Made by a program: the position numbers and the translations under genes. From Pelobates cultripes (lineage: Eukaryota > Chordata > Amphibia > Anura > Pelobatidae), in the NCBI GenBank assembly GCA_933207985.1, contig OW240918.1, forward strand, positions 114,188,400 through 114,252,399: a DNA stretch of 64,000 nucleotides. The letters run 5' to 3'. The number at the start of each line of letters is the position of its first letter. Positions within the stretch are counted from its first letter, which is position 1. Below are positions 1 through 11,509 of this stretch, in pieces. Under the pieces are notes generated by a model. That model did not search any database. It saw only the letters and a program-made list of their open reading frames with translations, and was not told the origin of the DNA.

Positions 1-487
1 GAAAATGGGCACTGTGAGCCTGACACAGAAGCTGGCAGCAGTGGCAGACAACTAAGTGCATTTACATTAGATAGAAAAAAAAAATCCAAAAAAAGCATAC
101 CCTTATCCCTAACCTAGCTATGCTTTTCCCTATCTTATGAACAGCAGCTACTTTCCCTCCTCTTACTAAGCATGCAGCTTGAGAATGAATCTAAAATGGA
201 TGCTGTTCCAGTAGGTGGGAGGGTCTGCTAGGGAGGGTGTGCTGCTAATTGGCTGGAATGTGTCTGCTGACTGTGAGGTACAGGGTCAAAGTTTACTCAA
301 TGATGACGAATAGGGGGCGGGTCGAACCGCGCATATGTTCGCCCGCCGTGGCGAACGCGAACATGCTATGTTCGCCAGGAACCGTTCGCCGGCGAACCGT
401 TCGGTACATCACTACTGTGGTATGAAAAAAGAAGAACTAAGCAAAACAATTATATAATGTAACTGTTCAATAAATTATATTTTTTGG
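1..487. other. Non-genic flank with a GC-rich repeat end
   Basis: I see no coding signal here. About 310-414 is GC-rich and full of TTCGCC/GGCGAA inverted motifs, and it finishes with GTACATCACTA. This looks like the end of a DNA transposon or MITE, but the other end is not visible, so the family is unassigned. Confidence 0.35.
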
Positions 488-1151
488 ATTGGATTTTGTT
501 TTTGACAATCAATTTTTATTGAGGCAAAGTTGCTTCATAGAACAGACTAGCATCAGCGATACAACAACATAGAGGTTTCAATAAACATAGCGGTACATAG
601 AATGGCAAAACAGTTGCAGTACAATGTGACATAGCTGTAAAGTGGGAGTCACTGATGGAGGGATCCAGACAACTTTTTTATTTTGAGAGTGAAGGAGATA
701 AATGACATGCTTCACTTCAGCAGAGGAGAACCTTTGTTGGACGGCTCCTGTGGAGCTTGTAGAAGCATGAACCTGTAGACTGCAATACAGATGCATAAAC
801 AAAAAACAAAATGGGTAAAAACGAAATTACATGTGTGAGGGTCGGTAAGGTGGTCCACTTTTGCGAACCGCTACATGGGTTGGAGTCGGTGATGGACCAT
901 GTTAGGTAGTCTACTTGGGGCAGTTGGGAAGGTTTTATCGCATGTGTTATGTAAATGTGGCAAGGGATTATGTATGGGGAGTTAGAAAGTTAGAAGCCCC
1001 ATAACCCCAGAGCTTAAGGGGGGGGAGGGTGCACCAAGGGACCAACTTGGAGCGCAGCATAAATTATTATAATAGGAGAGTGCCTCTGAGAACATTTTTG
1101 GTAGTTTTTGAGCTAACAAAATGAAAAATTTTAAAAATTCTAAATATTAAA

Positions 1152-1153
<2 letters not shown>

Positions 1154-1201
<48 letters not shown>

Positions 1202-1210
1202 TATACATAT
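1154..1210. repeat. (TA)n microsatellite
   Basis: About 40 bp of pure AT dinucleotide repeat, followed by an imperfect ACATATAT tail, inside the 3' part of the ORF1-only LINE. Confidence 0.95.
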
Positions 1211-1429
1211 AAATCAAGCAGATGAAAATAAAACAAAATGTGGGTTAGGCAACCCGGAGGGACCTAAGTTAAGGTGAGTACTACTCCACACCAGGGGCAG
1301 TCAGTCTTGGCCGAGGAGCCCGACAGGGCCATATTTGCCATATCCCATTGGTGAATAGGCCTGACAGGGTTGTTAGTGGCTGTAGGGGCCGAGAGTCACA
1401 GTGAACACATGAAAGTGTGTGCTTCTGAA

Positions 1430-2330
1430 TGGGACGTCAGCCTGAATCTCTAGCCTTCATTTTTGGCTATGAGAGCCCTGGGGTATCCCCATTTGTAGGA
1501 GATTGATGCTGCTCGCAGGGGGGATGTCACTTCATTCAGCGTTGCACGCCACTGAAGCATCACACTATTTAGAGCTTGTTAGAAAAATGTTAGAGAGTGT
1601 TCCTCAAATATGTATGGTGCTTGACCTCTAGTGGCTTTCAGGAATACTTTGTCACTGCGTGATCTAAACCACAGGATGACATCTCTTGGTGTCTGGGACT
1701 TGGAGTTTGACTGACCAGACCGGCAAAATAGTCAATCGAGTAGAAGTCCCTTTGCCTATTTAGGAGTTAAAGCGTTGGAGAGCAGCCTACGAAAGAATTG
1801 TGGCAGTTGAGCCGCATCAGTAGTATCAGAAATGCCCTGTACCTTCAAGTTGCACAGCCGAGCGTTGTCCTCTAGCTGCCCGATTCTGGCACTGAGGTGT
1901 TCACAGGTAGCGTTGAGGTTATGTTTTTGTTTGTTTATGTGTGTGTTGCAGAGGAGTCTTGTTGGATTCAGAGGTTGTGGATTTCCTCCTCCATGGCCCT
2001 AATTCGACCTGTCAGCGTACCCAGATCCTCCTGAAGCACTGATAATTCTAAAGTGAAGACGTCCTTTAGGTCTGAGGCCATTGTTGTGAGGTTCGACTTC
2101 GAGGTCAGTGGGGGCTTAGGCTGTCGCTGGACCTGTCCCCGACATCTGCAGGGTGGGGATGGAGCTTCCAAGAGGTCATGATTCTCATCGTCTGAGACCA
2201 TGATCAAGCCATGGAACAAGTCTGGCCTGTGATCCGCCATCTTGGGCCTACTCAGCTGAGTAAGCAGCATGCCAATATCATTGGTTTGCCCTTTACTGGG
2301 CCCCCGAGATTGTATTTCCCCATGGTGCAC
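1430..2330 (-). pseudogene. L1/Tx1-type ORF1 protein remnant
   Basis: In L1-type LINEs, ORF1 encodes the RNA-binding chaperone of the retrotransposition particle. The open part at 2330-1968 (120 residues) begins MHHGEIQSRG and ends with a heptad-like stretch (LKDVF..LSVLQEDLGTLTGRIRAMEEEI), as in the ORF1 coiled coil. Further along the same strand, after stops and frameshifts, are fragments typical of the RNA-recognition and C-terminal domains: PRDVILWFRSRSDK followed by ATRG near 1.65 kb, and YKWGYPRALIA near 1.48 kb. The frame is broken, so no protein is expected. The family features are established for L1 ORF1; the match here is by eye. Confidence 0.7.
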
Positions 2331-3688
2331 TGGAGTTTATGGTAGTTCAATATGTCTCTGCCTGGTGTGTAATCAGCCCAAAATAAAGGCAATAGAAGAA
2401 GTAGTAGAAGTAGCAGGAGCTAATGTGGCATGCGTCCACTTAGCTCACTGGTCAGCTCTGCCCCCTCAACGAATTGGATTTTAACTGTTAACCTTGACTT
2501 GAAATTTGACTTGAAACTTTACCTCTTATTCTAAATTGAAAAGTTAATTCAAAAATAACAATACTTACATTTTAATAAACATTTTCTGCTTTTAACATCT
2601 AAATATTTCAACTATTGATCTGTTTCCCCCTTTTCCTCTCCTGATCAATCTAACCTTATCTCTTCCTGTGTGTTTGTCAGTACAGTGGTGTGACAGAACC
2701 GTCTGTCTTTGGATTATGTTTCTCCTCCCTCCATTCATCTGATTGTTCGGTTATTTCTTTGCCCGTACACCCGAACGGCTACCGATTACGCGACCACAGG
2801 GAAGCTGGCGTGTGCAGTCAATTGACCACCCAGCTTATTTGACTGTTACTGGGTGGTCGTGGTTACACATAGCCGCCACACGATGGCAGTGTTATGGAGC
2901 TCCCCGGACAGCCAGCGTTGTTCTGCCCAGCTTCATTACACCAAAAGCGGACACTTTTCCTTCCAAGCACCGCTGAGCTACCAGCCTACGGGTCTTCAGC
3001 TCTGTTCGTGATCCGAACGGCGGAGCATTCGGGACTTTGAGTTTTATATCACAATCTATGTGAAGGTACCCAGATAGCTATGCCATGGAGCCTGTTCGTG
3101 GAATTAAAGACTTTGGACTTTGAATTAAAGTCGTGTGGTCTGAGCGCCATTCACCTAATAATGTACGCTCAGACCTGAGCTATCTGGGGATATGTTACAT
3201 GTATATATTTATTGTAACATTTGTAACACTGTACATTTTAAAGTACTTCTCTATCCTGTGGTCCCCACGTGTATAATGGCGATTTGCCTTTATCCTGGGA
3301 GATAATTGAATTACTTCTCAATTATCTCAAGGGCAGAGGGGAGGAAGGCAGGATGCATTGTGGGAATGTATTGTGACTGTATGTCTTAAACTGATACCTG
3401 TCTGTCCTTTGTTACAGTCTCCCATTTGGTTCCCTAGGGGAGTGTCCACCAAGTGGGAGAACTGCATAAATACGGGCAGGTAGCCCTCATTAAAGCCAGA
3501 TCTTGTTTTACCCTCAATACGAAGCTTGGTCTCGTGATTGGGTGGATTTACTAATTGCTGGGAACGTAAGCCGCATGGATGTTGTATTGGTTCGGCTGTT
3601 AGCAGCGATTCGGGAGTTTGGAGTATTACCAAGTATGCTGTTCAGGAGATAGGCGCATTCCTCTGGTTTCAGTTCGGGAGTTTGGGAT

Positions 3689-4957
3689 TGTGACGAGACC
3701 AATCTCGCCACATTGCATTGGAGGAGCCTGGTTGCTCGCCTGCTGCCTTTGGATTATGGACCGGCAGTTAAATGGTTAATTTTACTGTGCAGTAAGATTT
3801 ATTCCTTCCTTTCTGCACAGCCATTCGGTAGATTCTATCTACCGAACAAACAGACTTCTATCAGCCTCCCCAGAGCCGTGGGAAGTCGGCCGGCGCCATT
3901 AATTGGCCACCCAGAAGCTGGCGTGTGCCCTCCATTTACCTCCCTGAAGCCGCGGTTAACCGCGGCTTAACGAGCATGTGCCAGCAATTGACCGCCCTGT
4001 AGCTGCGGTTAACCGCAGCTTAATTGACTGTTACTGGGTGGTCGCGGTTACACCTAGCCGCCACACGATGGCGATGTTCTGGAGCTCCCCGGGCAGCCAG
4101 CGCTTTTCTGCCCGGCATTCCTACGCCAAATCTGGACACTGTGTCAGCTAAGCACTGCTGAGCCTCCAGCCCCTGGTTCTGATTCGTACCAATTTAACGA
4201 ATGTATGTAGATTCGGTATTTTGTGTTGGGGGAATGTTTTAACCCAGATAGCTATGCCATGGAGCCTATTCGTGTAATTAAAGACTTTGGCTCCATGGCA
4301 ATTAAACTGTATTCGTGTTGTCTGAGTGCCATTCACCTAATAATGTGCACTCAGAACTGAGCTATCTGGGGATATGTTACATGTCTGTGTTTTATGTAGT
4401 AAATGTTACTTTATGTATTTTAAAGTATAATACTGGTTTTGTGTCCCCACATGTGTAATGGAGTTTTGCCTTTGTCTTGGGAGATAATTGAGTTACTTCT
4501 CAATTATCTCCCAGGGCAGAGGGGAGGAAGCCAGGATGCATTGTGGGAATATACTGTGACTGTGTGTCCTATTTGTCTACTTGTCTGTCCCTTGTCACAG
4601 TCTCCCACTTGGTCCCCTAGGGGAGTGTCCACCAGGTGGGAGACCTGCATAAAAGCCGGGCAGGTAGCCCTCATTAAACAGACCACTGCTTGACCCTCAA
4701 CACAGAGCCTTGTCTCGTTCTTGGGGGGATTCACTGTATGCTGTTAGAGACTGATTGCCAGGAGTGTAAGCTGATTGTCTGCTTTTCCTTGTTCGTCTGC
4801 TAACAGCTATTTGGGAGGTTCCAGTTCGGGAGTTGGAGTGCTATTTTGTATCCAGTTAGGGAGTTTGGTGTTCTGCAGTAGCTGTGCCTGTATCTCTGGA
4901 AAGGGGGGCGATCGCCTAAACGGTTTTTACCCCTTGTGTGCAAAACGGTCCGTTACA
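3689..4957 (+). mobile_element. Inner solo LTR (TGTGAC...GTTACA)
   Basis: This is a 1269-bp LTR with TG...CA ends and a perfect 5-bp target duplication, GGGAT (3684-3688 and 4958-4962), that cuts the outer LTR. From 5' to 3' it holds two perfect 20-22 bp palindromes (3947-3968 and 4001-4020), a perfect 14-bp hairpin (4479-4492 with 4499-4512), a TATA-like CATAAAAG near 4648 and an ATTAAA signal near 4673. This order fits U3-R-U5. No internal element sequence follows. The same insertion with the same target duplication is present in copy 2, so it is older than the block duplication. Confidence 0.9.
3947..4020. promoter_or_regulatory. Two perfect palindromes in the LTR U3
   Basis: A 22-bp perfect palindrome centred on GTTAAC (3947-3968) is followed 32 bp later by AGCTGCGGTTAACCGCAGCT (4001-4020), also perfect. 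Both share the core CGGTTAACCG. They lie ahead of the TATA-like box, in the presumed enhancer/promoter part of the LTR. A dimeric DNA-binding factor is a reasonable guess, but no factor is assigned. Confidence 0.5.
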
Positions 4958-5571
4958 GGGATCTAAAGTAGTCGTGCCTGTATCTCTGAAAGGGGAAGCT
5001 CTACTAAGCGGCGGTTTCACTCCTTTATGCCTGGAGTGTCTTAACAAGTGGGACCTTGGTTTACAAACGAATCGATTAACATAATTTTTGGTTTACAAAT
5101 GAAAATCCATTTAAAATAATGCCTCGGTTTACACATTTTTTTCATAATACAAAGCAAGTTTTCCCAGGATGCATTGCACCTGGGAGGTTTAAAGCATTGA
5201 CCCCTGCATGCTGGAGCCTCGCCACGTCGAGTGTAGAGGTGTTGGAGGTGTTGAAGTTGTTGGAGTGGCTTTTGCATTGAGTTTTGGAGCCATTCTGGAA
5301 ATTGTTTGCAGTTGTTTTGGGAATTTTTGGTGCATTTCTCAAGCTGTGGAAAGGTAAGGATCTTAGCTTTGTCGTTTGCATGCCTTTTATTGTGTGTTCT
5401 GCATTGTGGGTTAGTTTCCATGCCAACTCATTTTGACTTTTTCTGACCTCCAGAATGGATTAATGGTTTTCAATGCATTCCTATGGGAAACCGCGTTTCG
5501 GTTTACAAATTGTTCACAATTAAAAACGTCCCGGAGAATGCATTAAATTCGTAAACCGAGGTCCCACTGTA

Positions 5572-8500
5572 TATCAATCAAATCCTCCATTATCTTTAAA
5601 CAAAAAGTTAAAATTATAGTGATTTTTTTTCCTGCACCACTATTAACTCTCGTTCCACACCTGTAAAATTCCATCATTTTACCTTCTTTACCTCACGACA
5701 GTTCTCAAACCAGATGTCATCTTTGTCACTCTTTGATATGTAAACATATACCCCCTGTTAGGACCTAAAAACAACAACAACCAATGTTCTGTTTCTCTTT
5801 AAATACTTTATTTTGTGCTTCAAACAAATTATTATCTTCATCCATATTTTCAATATTGTGAGATAAGTGGGTTAATTTTATTTGAAGCGCAAAATTAAGT
5901 ATTTAAAGAGACAGGGTATCACCTGATCAGCTTTCTGTAACATTCCATTCTACATTCTATTTCAACAAATTTCAAATACTGCCTCCTTTTGATCTATCAA
6001 ATTGACACTAGTAAGATTGTTGTTAACAGGTATAGTAGTGAATATTAAGTCTTTACTCAAATGACGTTTCCCATTGTAACATATGTATGTCACTGTAAAT
6101 CCCACAAACAGCCCTTTTTTGTTAATGATGCAAAACTATTTAGACACATTTTAGATAGAAACTCCTATCATTCTCAAGCATAACAAGAGCCCCAGTTTAA
6201 CAATTTGATGAGTTGCCATGTTCCCTTTCTTTTATCACAGTATAATCAGTTCATGCGCCGGGGAAACATTAAGCAAAAATACATTTGTTATTTGTACGCA
6301 GACTAAAACATACGCAGACTAAAACATACAATTTACGTTGTAAAATTATTAGTGAAATTAGTTTTTTAAATCTGTTTCTATCTTTTCTCTGTGTAATTGC
6401 CTGCTTTATTAAGTCGGAACAGTAACAGCTCTAAAGTGTGACTACATCTTGAAGTAGCTACACAGCTAATTAAAGTGGACCAAAGTTGTGCCATCTGCTC
6501 TCGTAATACATTTCTTTCTGCTCATTAAATGTCAATTTTAAAGAAAGGTTCTTTTATTCTTTGTAACTGTGGTCTATAAAGAAAACTATTTATAATTCTA
6601 CTCTGAGACATGTCTCAGTCTGCTGCGTGTATATTAGTATTTAGCAGATATGTGGTAGGTTGTTTCCAGACTGTTGGTATGGCAGATGAAGAGAAACTCA
6701 TGTTGGCACTTCACATCATTTTAAGCCATGCAATTTAGTCTAAAGGTAATTCACAAGGGATGATGGAAAGGTCATCAATGATTTTCATATGCCAAGCCGA
6801 AACACGTTTGCTACCACAACCACGTTTTCAACTTTAAATGGGAAATGTCTCATCAAATGGATTTTTAATATTATGTTAACTTATCCCAAACATTAATAAA
6901 TATATGTGTCTGAGGTCCGAAAAATAAAATAAAATGTTTAAAAACCACACTTCATATTCCTGTGCCATCAACATAGTTCACTGTCCGTCATTTTTATTAG
7001 ACTTGGCATGGTGGAAAAATTCAGTTCGGCTGAAGAATTTTTTGCAGAAAAAAAATGTATTTTGTGACCTCCGACACTCGTTGATGTGGCTTTCTGAAAA
7101 ACGTTGATGCAAAATAATTTGGCAAACAATTAGGATGAACAAAAGATGGTAAGCCAGGCCAAACGGTGTTCGGTGCATTATCACACTTTTTGGCTTATAG
7201 TTCAAGTAAAAAAAAGTAACAAATAGATGGAAAAAGGAGGAGAAGTAACAAGATCCACATTTATAAATTTATATGTTATATATTAATAAATATTGATTGA
7301 TTGATTTTTACTGCTACTCCTTTATTTGCCTCATATTGTCAGTTGCCCTTACCACTCTGTGACTATTTAATAGAACCAAAAAAACAATATGAGTCATTAC
7401 TGAAGACTGGCATATACCTGTGCTTGGAACTTAATTTAAAACTGCCAGTCACGTGTCAATAGGTACAACAATGTTATCACTATTTTGTCTTTACCACGAC
7501 ATTTGTGAAGTTGGGTCCAACTTCGATATTAACTGGACTTAATTTTCAAAGCTTCTCCAGCCTGCACTAAAACACTTCCTTCACTTAACAAACAGCTCCA
7601 ACATTATCTTTGATTCCTTCTGTGCGTTATTTGAGGATCATTAGTCCACTTTCTTGATATCATATGCTGACTGAGTGTTTTCCACTTTTTAACGGATCCA
7701 AAATGTAACATTGAGGTGACTGTCATAGTGCCTGTTACATGCATCATTTTGCCATGCATTTTTTCAACCCACATCACTCTGGCATCATTTTGAACATTGG
7801 TTGCTGTGAACCTACATTATTTTATTGTGCTGGAGTTCCCTGAGTCAATTTCGATGCACAGATACCTGCGTCATTTGGGGAAAATCACCCTTGAACTGTT
7901 AGGCTTTGCAGAAATGATACCACACTCAGATGTCTACTTGGGCTTTGTAAACCTTTTCTGCACTTTGTGTTTTTCCATGTGGTTATCCATGACTGCATTA
8001 TTGTTGCTTGTGCTATTCTGGTATAATTGACACTAGCTCCTTGACCATTCTCCATTCCGTGTTCCTGTTCCTTGACTTTGGGATGTTTATCCGTTTTTGT
8101 GCCTATCCATACTTCTAGACTTGATTCCAACATTTACCTTTTCCCCAGGCTGTTATCTCAGTGTTAAGCCCAGCTAACCCTTAGGACCAGTAATATGCCT
8201 CTATCCATTCTATATTCCTAACTTGGTTAGGTTTGACCTAAGTTCTCCATGTAGGGCATGGTAGAATTGCAACAGATACAAAGCAAATTGTGGGATGCAA
8301 TTGTGTTGCTAAGACGTCTTGGAAGAATTGTACATTCAAGCACTAAAATACCATACAGTGCTCATGCACACCCAAGGTCAATAATACCTTAGTTAGGTAA
8401 TTTCTGCTATAAGCACTCTCGAACTCCACCGTCAGGTTCAGAGGCTGGCTGCAGCAACAGCTAACTTTACTTATTGTACTTAACTTTACCTTCCTTCTAC

Positions 8501-9138
8501 CTGCAGGAGCTAGTCTTCAAAACTTCCACAGGTGGAATAATAATTGGTCTACAAATAGGCATTCATTGAGCAGGGACTGTCTTGTTGGACTGTCTCCAAT
8601 ATAAATATTTCTATTATATTGCTGGTAGACTTTTTTTTTTTTCCGGTTAGATTACAGATGTTTTTTTTTTTTTTTTTTACTTGCTAAAAATTGTTCAACC
8701 TTAGTTTTTCACATAAAGATGTACAACACAAATTTTAAATTTGATGTGGAGTGATATATATATCCAGTGTTACTAATTATATAATAACAAAATCATACAG
8801 TATTGTGGGTAACATAATATACTTAAAATAGTCAAGGAGATAGACAGGAAAGGGGAGGGTATGGGTAGGAGGAGCATGTGAGAGGGTACAATGTGAATTA
8901 TTATTATTATTATTTATATTTAATTTTTTCACATCATGTTTTATCTCTATGTTTTCTATATTTGTTAACCATATGTTTAGTATTAAACATATACTTTAGA
9001 CACCTATCAGTGTTAGTTCTGGCTAGGATTATTTTAGGAGCCCAGCTCCTGGATATCCTTTCACATAACACCTACTGAGTTTTGTAAGTTCTGTAGGAGA
9101 TTTTCAGACCTGCCATACAGCATAGATTGGAGAACTGC
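5572..9138. other. AT-rich spacer, no gene recognised
   Basis: This part of the duplicated block holds only short chance frames. Visible landmarks are two T-runs (around 8631-8642 and 8660-8678) and a short ATT repeat near 8898. I recognise no element ends, splice-like structure or RNA gene. Confidence 0.6.
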
Positions 9139-10081
9139 TTAAAGCGGCACTGTCATGCCACACTTACCTTTTTCCTAATGTTTCCTCTACTCTTCCTCTC
9201 TCAGAATCTGTTTTTCTTTTCTTTATTTCTGATAGTTTTCTTTAAAACATAAGACAAATTAGGGACTACTGTGTATTCTGTAGTTTTCCTTACACTTGAC
9301 TTTCTTTGACCAAAGGAGCAGCTTAAAGGACCACTCTAGGCACCCAGACCACTTCAGCTTAACGAAGTGGACTGGGTGCCAGGTCCAGCTAGGATTAACC
9401 CATTTTTTTATAAACATAGCAGTTTCAGAGAAACTGCTATGTTTACAAATGGGTTAATTCTTCCTCCAATTCCTCTAGCGTCCGTCTCACTGACAGCCGC
9501 TAGAGGCGCTTGCGTGATTCTCACTGTGAAAATCACAGTGAGAGCACGCAAGCGTCCATAGGAAAGAATTGTAAATGCTTTCCTATGCGACCTTGCTGAA
9601 TGCGCGCGCAGCTCTTGCCGCGCGTGCACATTCAGCCGAATGGGAGGATCGGAGGAGAATCGGAGGAGGAGAGCTCCCCGTCCGGCGCTGGAAAAAGGTA
9701 AGTTTTTACCCCTTTCCTCTCCCCAGAGCAGGCCGGGAGGGGGACCCTGAGGGTGGGTGCACCCTCAGGGCAATATAGTGCCAGGAAAATGAGTATGTTT
9801 TCCTGGCACTATAGTGGTCCTTTAAGTCAGCTCCATTTCCTGTGTCAAGAAGAAGAGTGAGTACTTTCTCTGACACAGGAAATGGAGCTAACTTAAGCTT
9901 CTCCTTGGGTCAAAGAAAGTCAAGTATAGGAAAGATACAGATGACACAGTAGCCCCTACTTTCTGTTATGTTTTAAGGAAACCTAGATGAGAGATAAAGA
10001 AAAGAAGAACAGATTCTCAGAGAGGAAGATAAGAGGAAGCGATAGGAGAAAGGTAAGTTCGACTTGACAGTCCTGCTTTAA
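9139..10081. mobile_element. Foldback TTAA MITE, copy 1
   Basis: Bounded by TTAA at both ends (9139-9142 and 10078-10081). The inverted ends read AGCGGCACTGTCATGCC and, in reverse complement, AGCAGGACTGTCAAGTC. The arms continue to pair far inward: TTGACTTTCTTTGACC near 9295 matches its complement near 9915, making a long foldback. A second palindrome, CTCCATTTCCTGTGTC with its complement, lies at about 9830-9890. The TTAA target suggests a piggyBac-like origin, which is inference. It is interrupted by a second TTAA MITE. Confidence 0.75.
9323..9825. mobile_element. TTAA MITE nested in the foldback, copy 1
   Basis: It starts TTAAAGGACCACTCTAGGCA and ends TGGCACTATAGTGGTCCTTTAA in shape, so the inverted tips AGGACCACT/AGTGGTCCT are clear. 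It carries internal inverted repeats (AACATAGCAGTTTC with GAAACTGCTATGTT; TTCTCACTGTGA with TCACAGTGAGA). There is no transposase. It is inserted at a TTAA inside the larger foldback. Confidence 0.8.
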
Positions 10082-10790
10082 GTAAACAGTTGTTTCCCGG
10101 TGTGAGGTGTTCCCCCTCTCCTTCTTTGTACCCACCATATTGCGATGCAGTCAACTTCCCCTGTACAGAATGTTGGGTGAAAAAGGCTGCTTTGTCCCTT
10201 TGATAAGCTTTTTTTTTCTTTTTTATATTTAAGATGAGTCATCACTGCTTGTTTGTTAAGTGTGGTAAGGTGTCCTATCAGAATCATTTAATAAGGCTTG
10301 CACGGAGCCCCTAACCAACGTGTCCATGAGGCTCAGATGAGGCCAAACCCTCATTTTGTGACATTTCTAATATTGTATATGATTTCTTTATTATGTTCTG
10401 ATACTGCATGTCTTTCTTTGTGTTTGCATCTGTGCAACAAAAATAATAATAATAACGATTGAACAAAATCTTTTTTTTTATATTTTTAATTGCTGGAAGC
10501 GTTGAACAATTATCTCAAACTGTTAAGCGTTGTAGTTATAATTTTTATAGACAGTGAACAGATCAATTGGTGTGTGAAATATAACTGCTTTACAAATTTA
10601 CAAAGCAGACAGATTGTCATACATTTGGCTAAAAATGGTTTAAATGTCTCAAGCTTAATTTAGTTTCCTAAATGGCTTTTGAACAGACCTTAAAAGTAGG
10701 AACTTTATCCTTTTTCATGCAACAATGAATGTGTTTGGAAATGCTTTGTTTGAATACTTAGACCAAAATGGACAAACAGCTAAAGAAATT
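10082..10790. other. Spacer, nothing recognised
   Basis: AT-rich sequence with a short AAT repeat near 10440 and a T-run near 10469. There are no convincing coding frames or element ends. Confidence 0.6.
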
Positions 10791-11509
10791 ATTTAAAGCA
10801 GGGGTTCTAACCCATGGTATGCCTACCCCCAGGGGTACAATTCAGTGCCACCAGGATACGCAAAACAAAATTGGTGATGACAGTCCTGCTGGTGCAGTTG
10901 CACCATACAGGCTGAGAACTGCGAGTCCATCGAATGGCCCATGCACTCAGGGCCACCCGATGGACATTTGCCATGAAGGTACACACAGAATGCAAACTCA
11001 GTGTTTAGGTGATATGCCCACCACCTAAACTAACCAAGTGGGAGTGTAGCGCTATTAGATAAACTTGAGGCTTACCCCACAAACAATGCAAGGGAATCAA
11101 AGAGCATATGGAAAATAAAAAGAGAAAAAAAGACAATAATAGTGTAAATCCATTGGTAAAATAACTGGATATAAAGAATGAATAATCCAAAGTCACATTT
11201 TGTAGAGCCTTTTTAGGTATAGGCTCTAAACATAATACTGTGGTGCAATTCCCAGGTGGCAGCCAGACCTTTAAACCCTCCGATTTATCAGCACAGATTT
11301 CCAAATTCCAGTGTCCTCAATCTAGAACTAGGAGGAAGTGCCAGCCTGTCACTTCCTCAGAGCTGATGCACTGTGAGCCTCACGGGAGTGGGGGCATCGA
11401 GTCGCAAGGTGGGGAGCCGGACGGGGAATAAGCAACCCAACTCCAAGCCATGGAAGCCACCCACCTGCTGCCAAAAGGAAGGACTGGGAGGGTGGCTAAA
11501 ATCAAAGCC

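Larger units (their letters stand above)
498..2472 (-). mobile_element. ORF1-only L1/Tx1-type LINE insertion
   Basis: This is a retrotransposed element read on the minus strand. It is bounded by a perfect 10-bp target duplication, ATTGGATTTT, at 488-497 and 2473-2482. The 5' end (right side) reads GAGGGGGCAGAGC, much like the 5' end of the second element of this type at 44633. The 3' end (left side) has an AATAAA polyadenylation signal near 516-521 and a short A-rich tail. The interior holds a decayed L1-type ORF1 and then 3' untranslated sequence, with no reverse transcriptase or endonuclease anywhere. An element with both ends and a target duplication but no ORF2 resembles the mammalian half-L1 (HAL1) design, moved by enzymes supplied in trans. 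The L1/Tx1 assignment is by motif only. Confidence 0.75.
2689..5046 (+). mobile_element. Outer solo LTR, with a second LTR nested in it
   Basis: The LTR starts TGTGACAGAACC and ends CTTAACA. It is flanked by a perfect 5-bp target duplication, AGTGG (2684-2688 and 5047-5051), inside the mariner-like element. It shows a TATA-like CATAAATA near 3466 and a CATTAAAG polyadenylation-type signal near 3489. No internal retroviral or Gypsy region is present, so it is a solo LTR left by LTR-LTR recombination. It is interrupted at 3689-4962 by another LTR of the same family. The duplication breakpoint at 3492 falls inside it. Confidence 0.85.
2683..5569. mobile_element. Mariner/Tc-like MITE, split by nested solo LTRs
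   Basis: The terminal inverted repeats read CAGTGGGACCTTGGTTTAC (joined across the LTR insertion) and GTAAACCGAGGTCCCACTG. Each end is flanked by a TA dinucleotide (2681-2682 and 5570-5571), the target duplication of Tc1/mariner-type elements. Only about 520 bp is the element itself: CAGTGG at the left, then 5047-5569. The rest is the inserted LTR pair. A subterminal GGTTTACAAATG repeat is visible at 5091-5102. No transposase frame is present, so it is non-autonomous. Confidence 0.8.

Noticed and set aside
5041..5426. 126- and 94-codon minus-strand frames, repeated at 27633-28018
   Set aside because: They span the end of the outer LTR and the mariner-like MITE, in two overlapping frames, with no motif.
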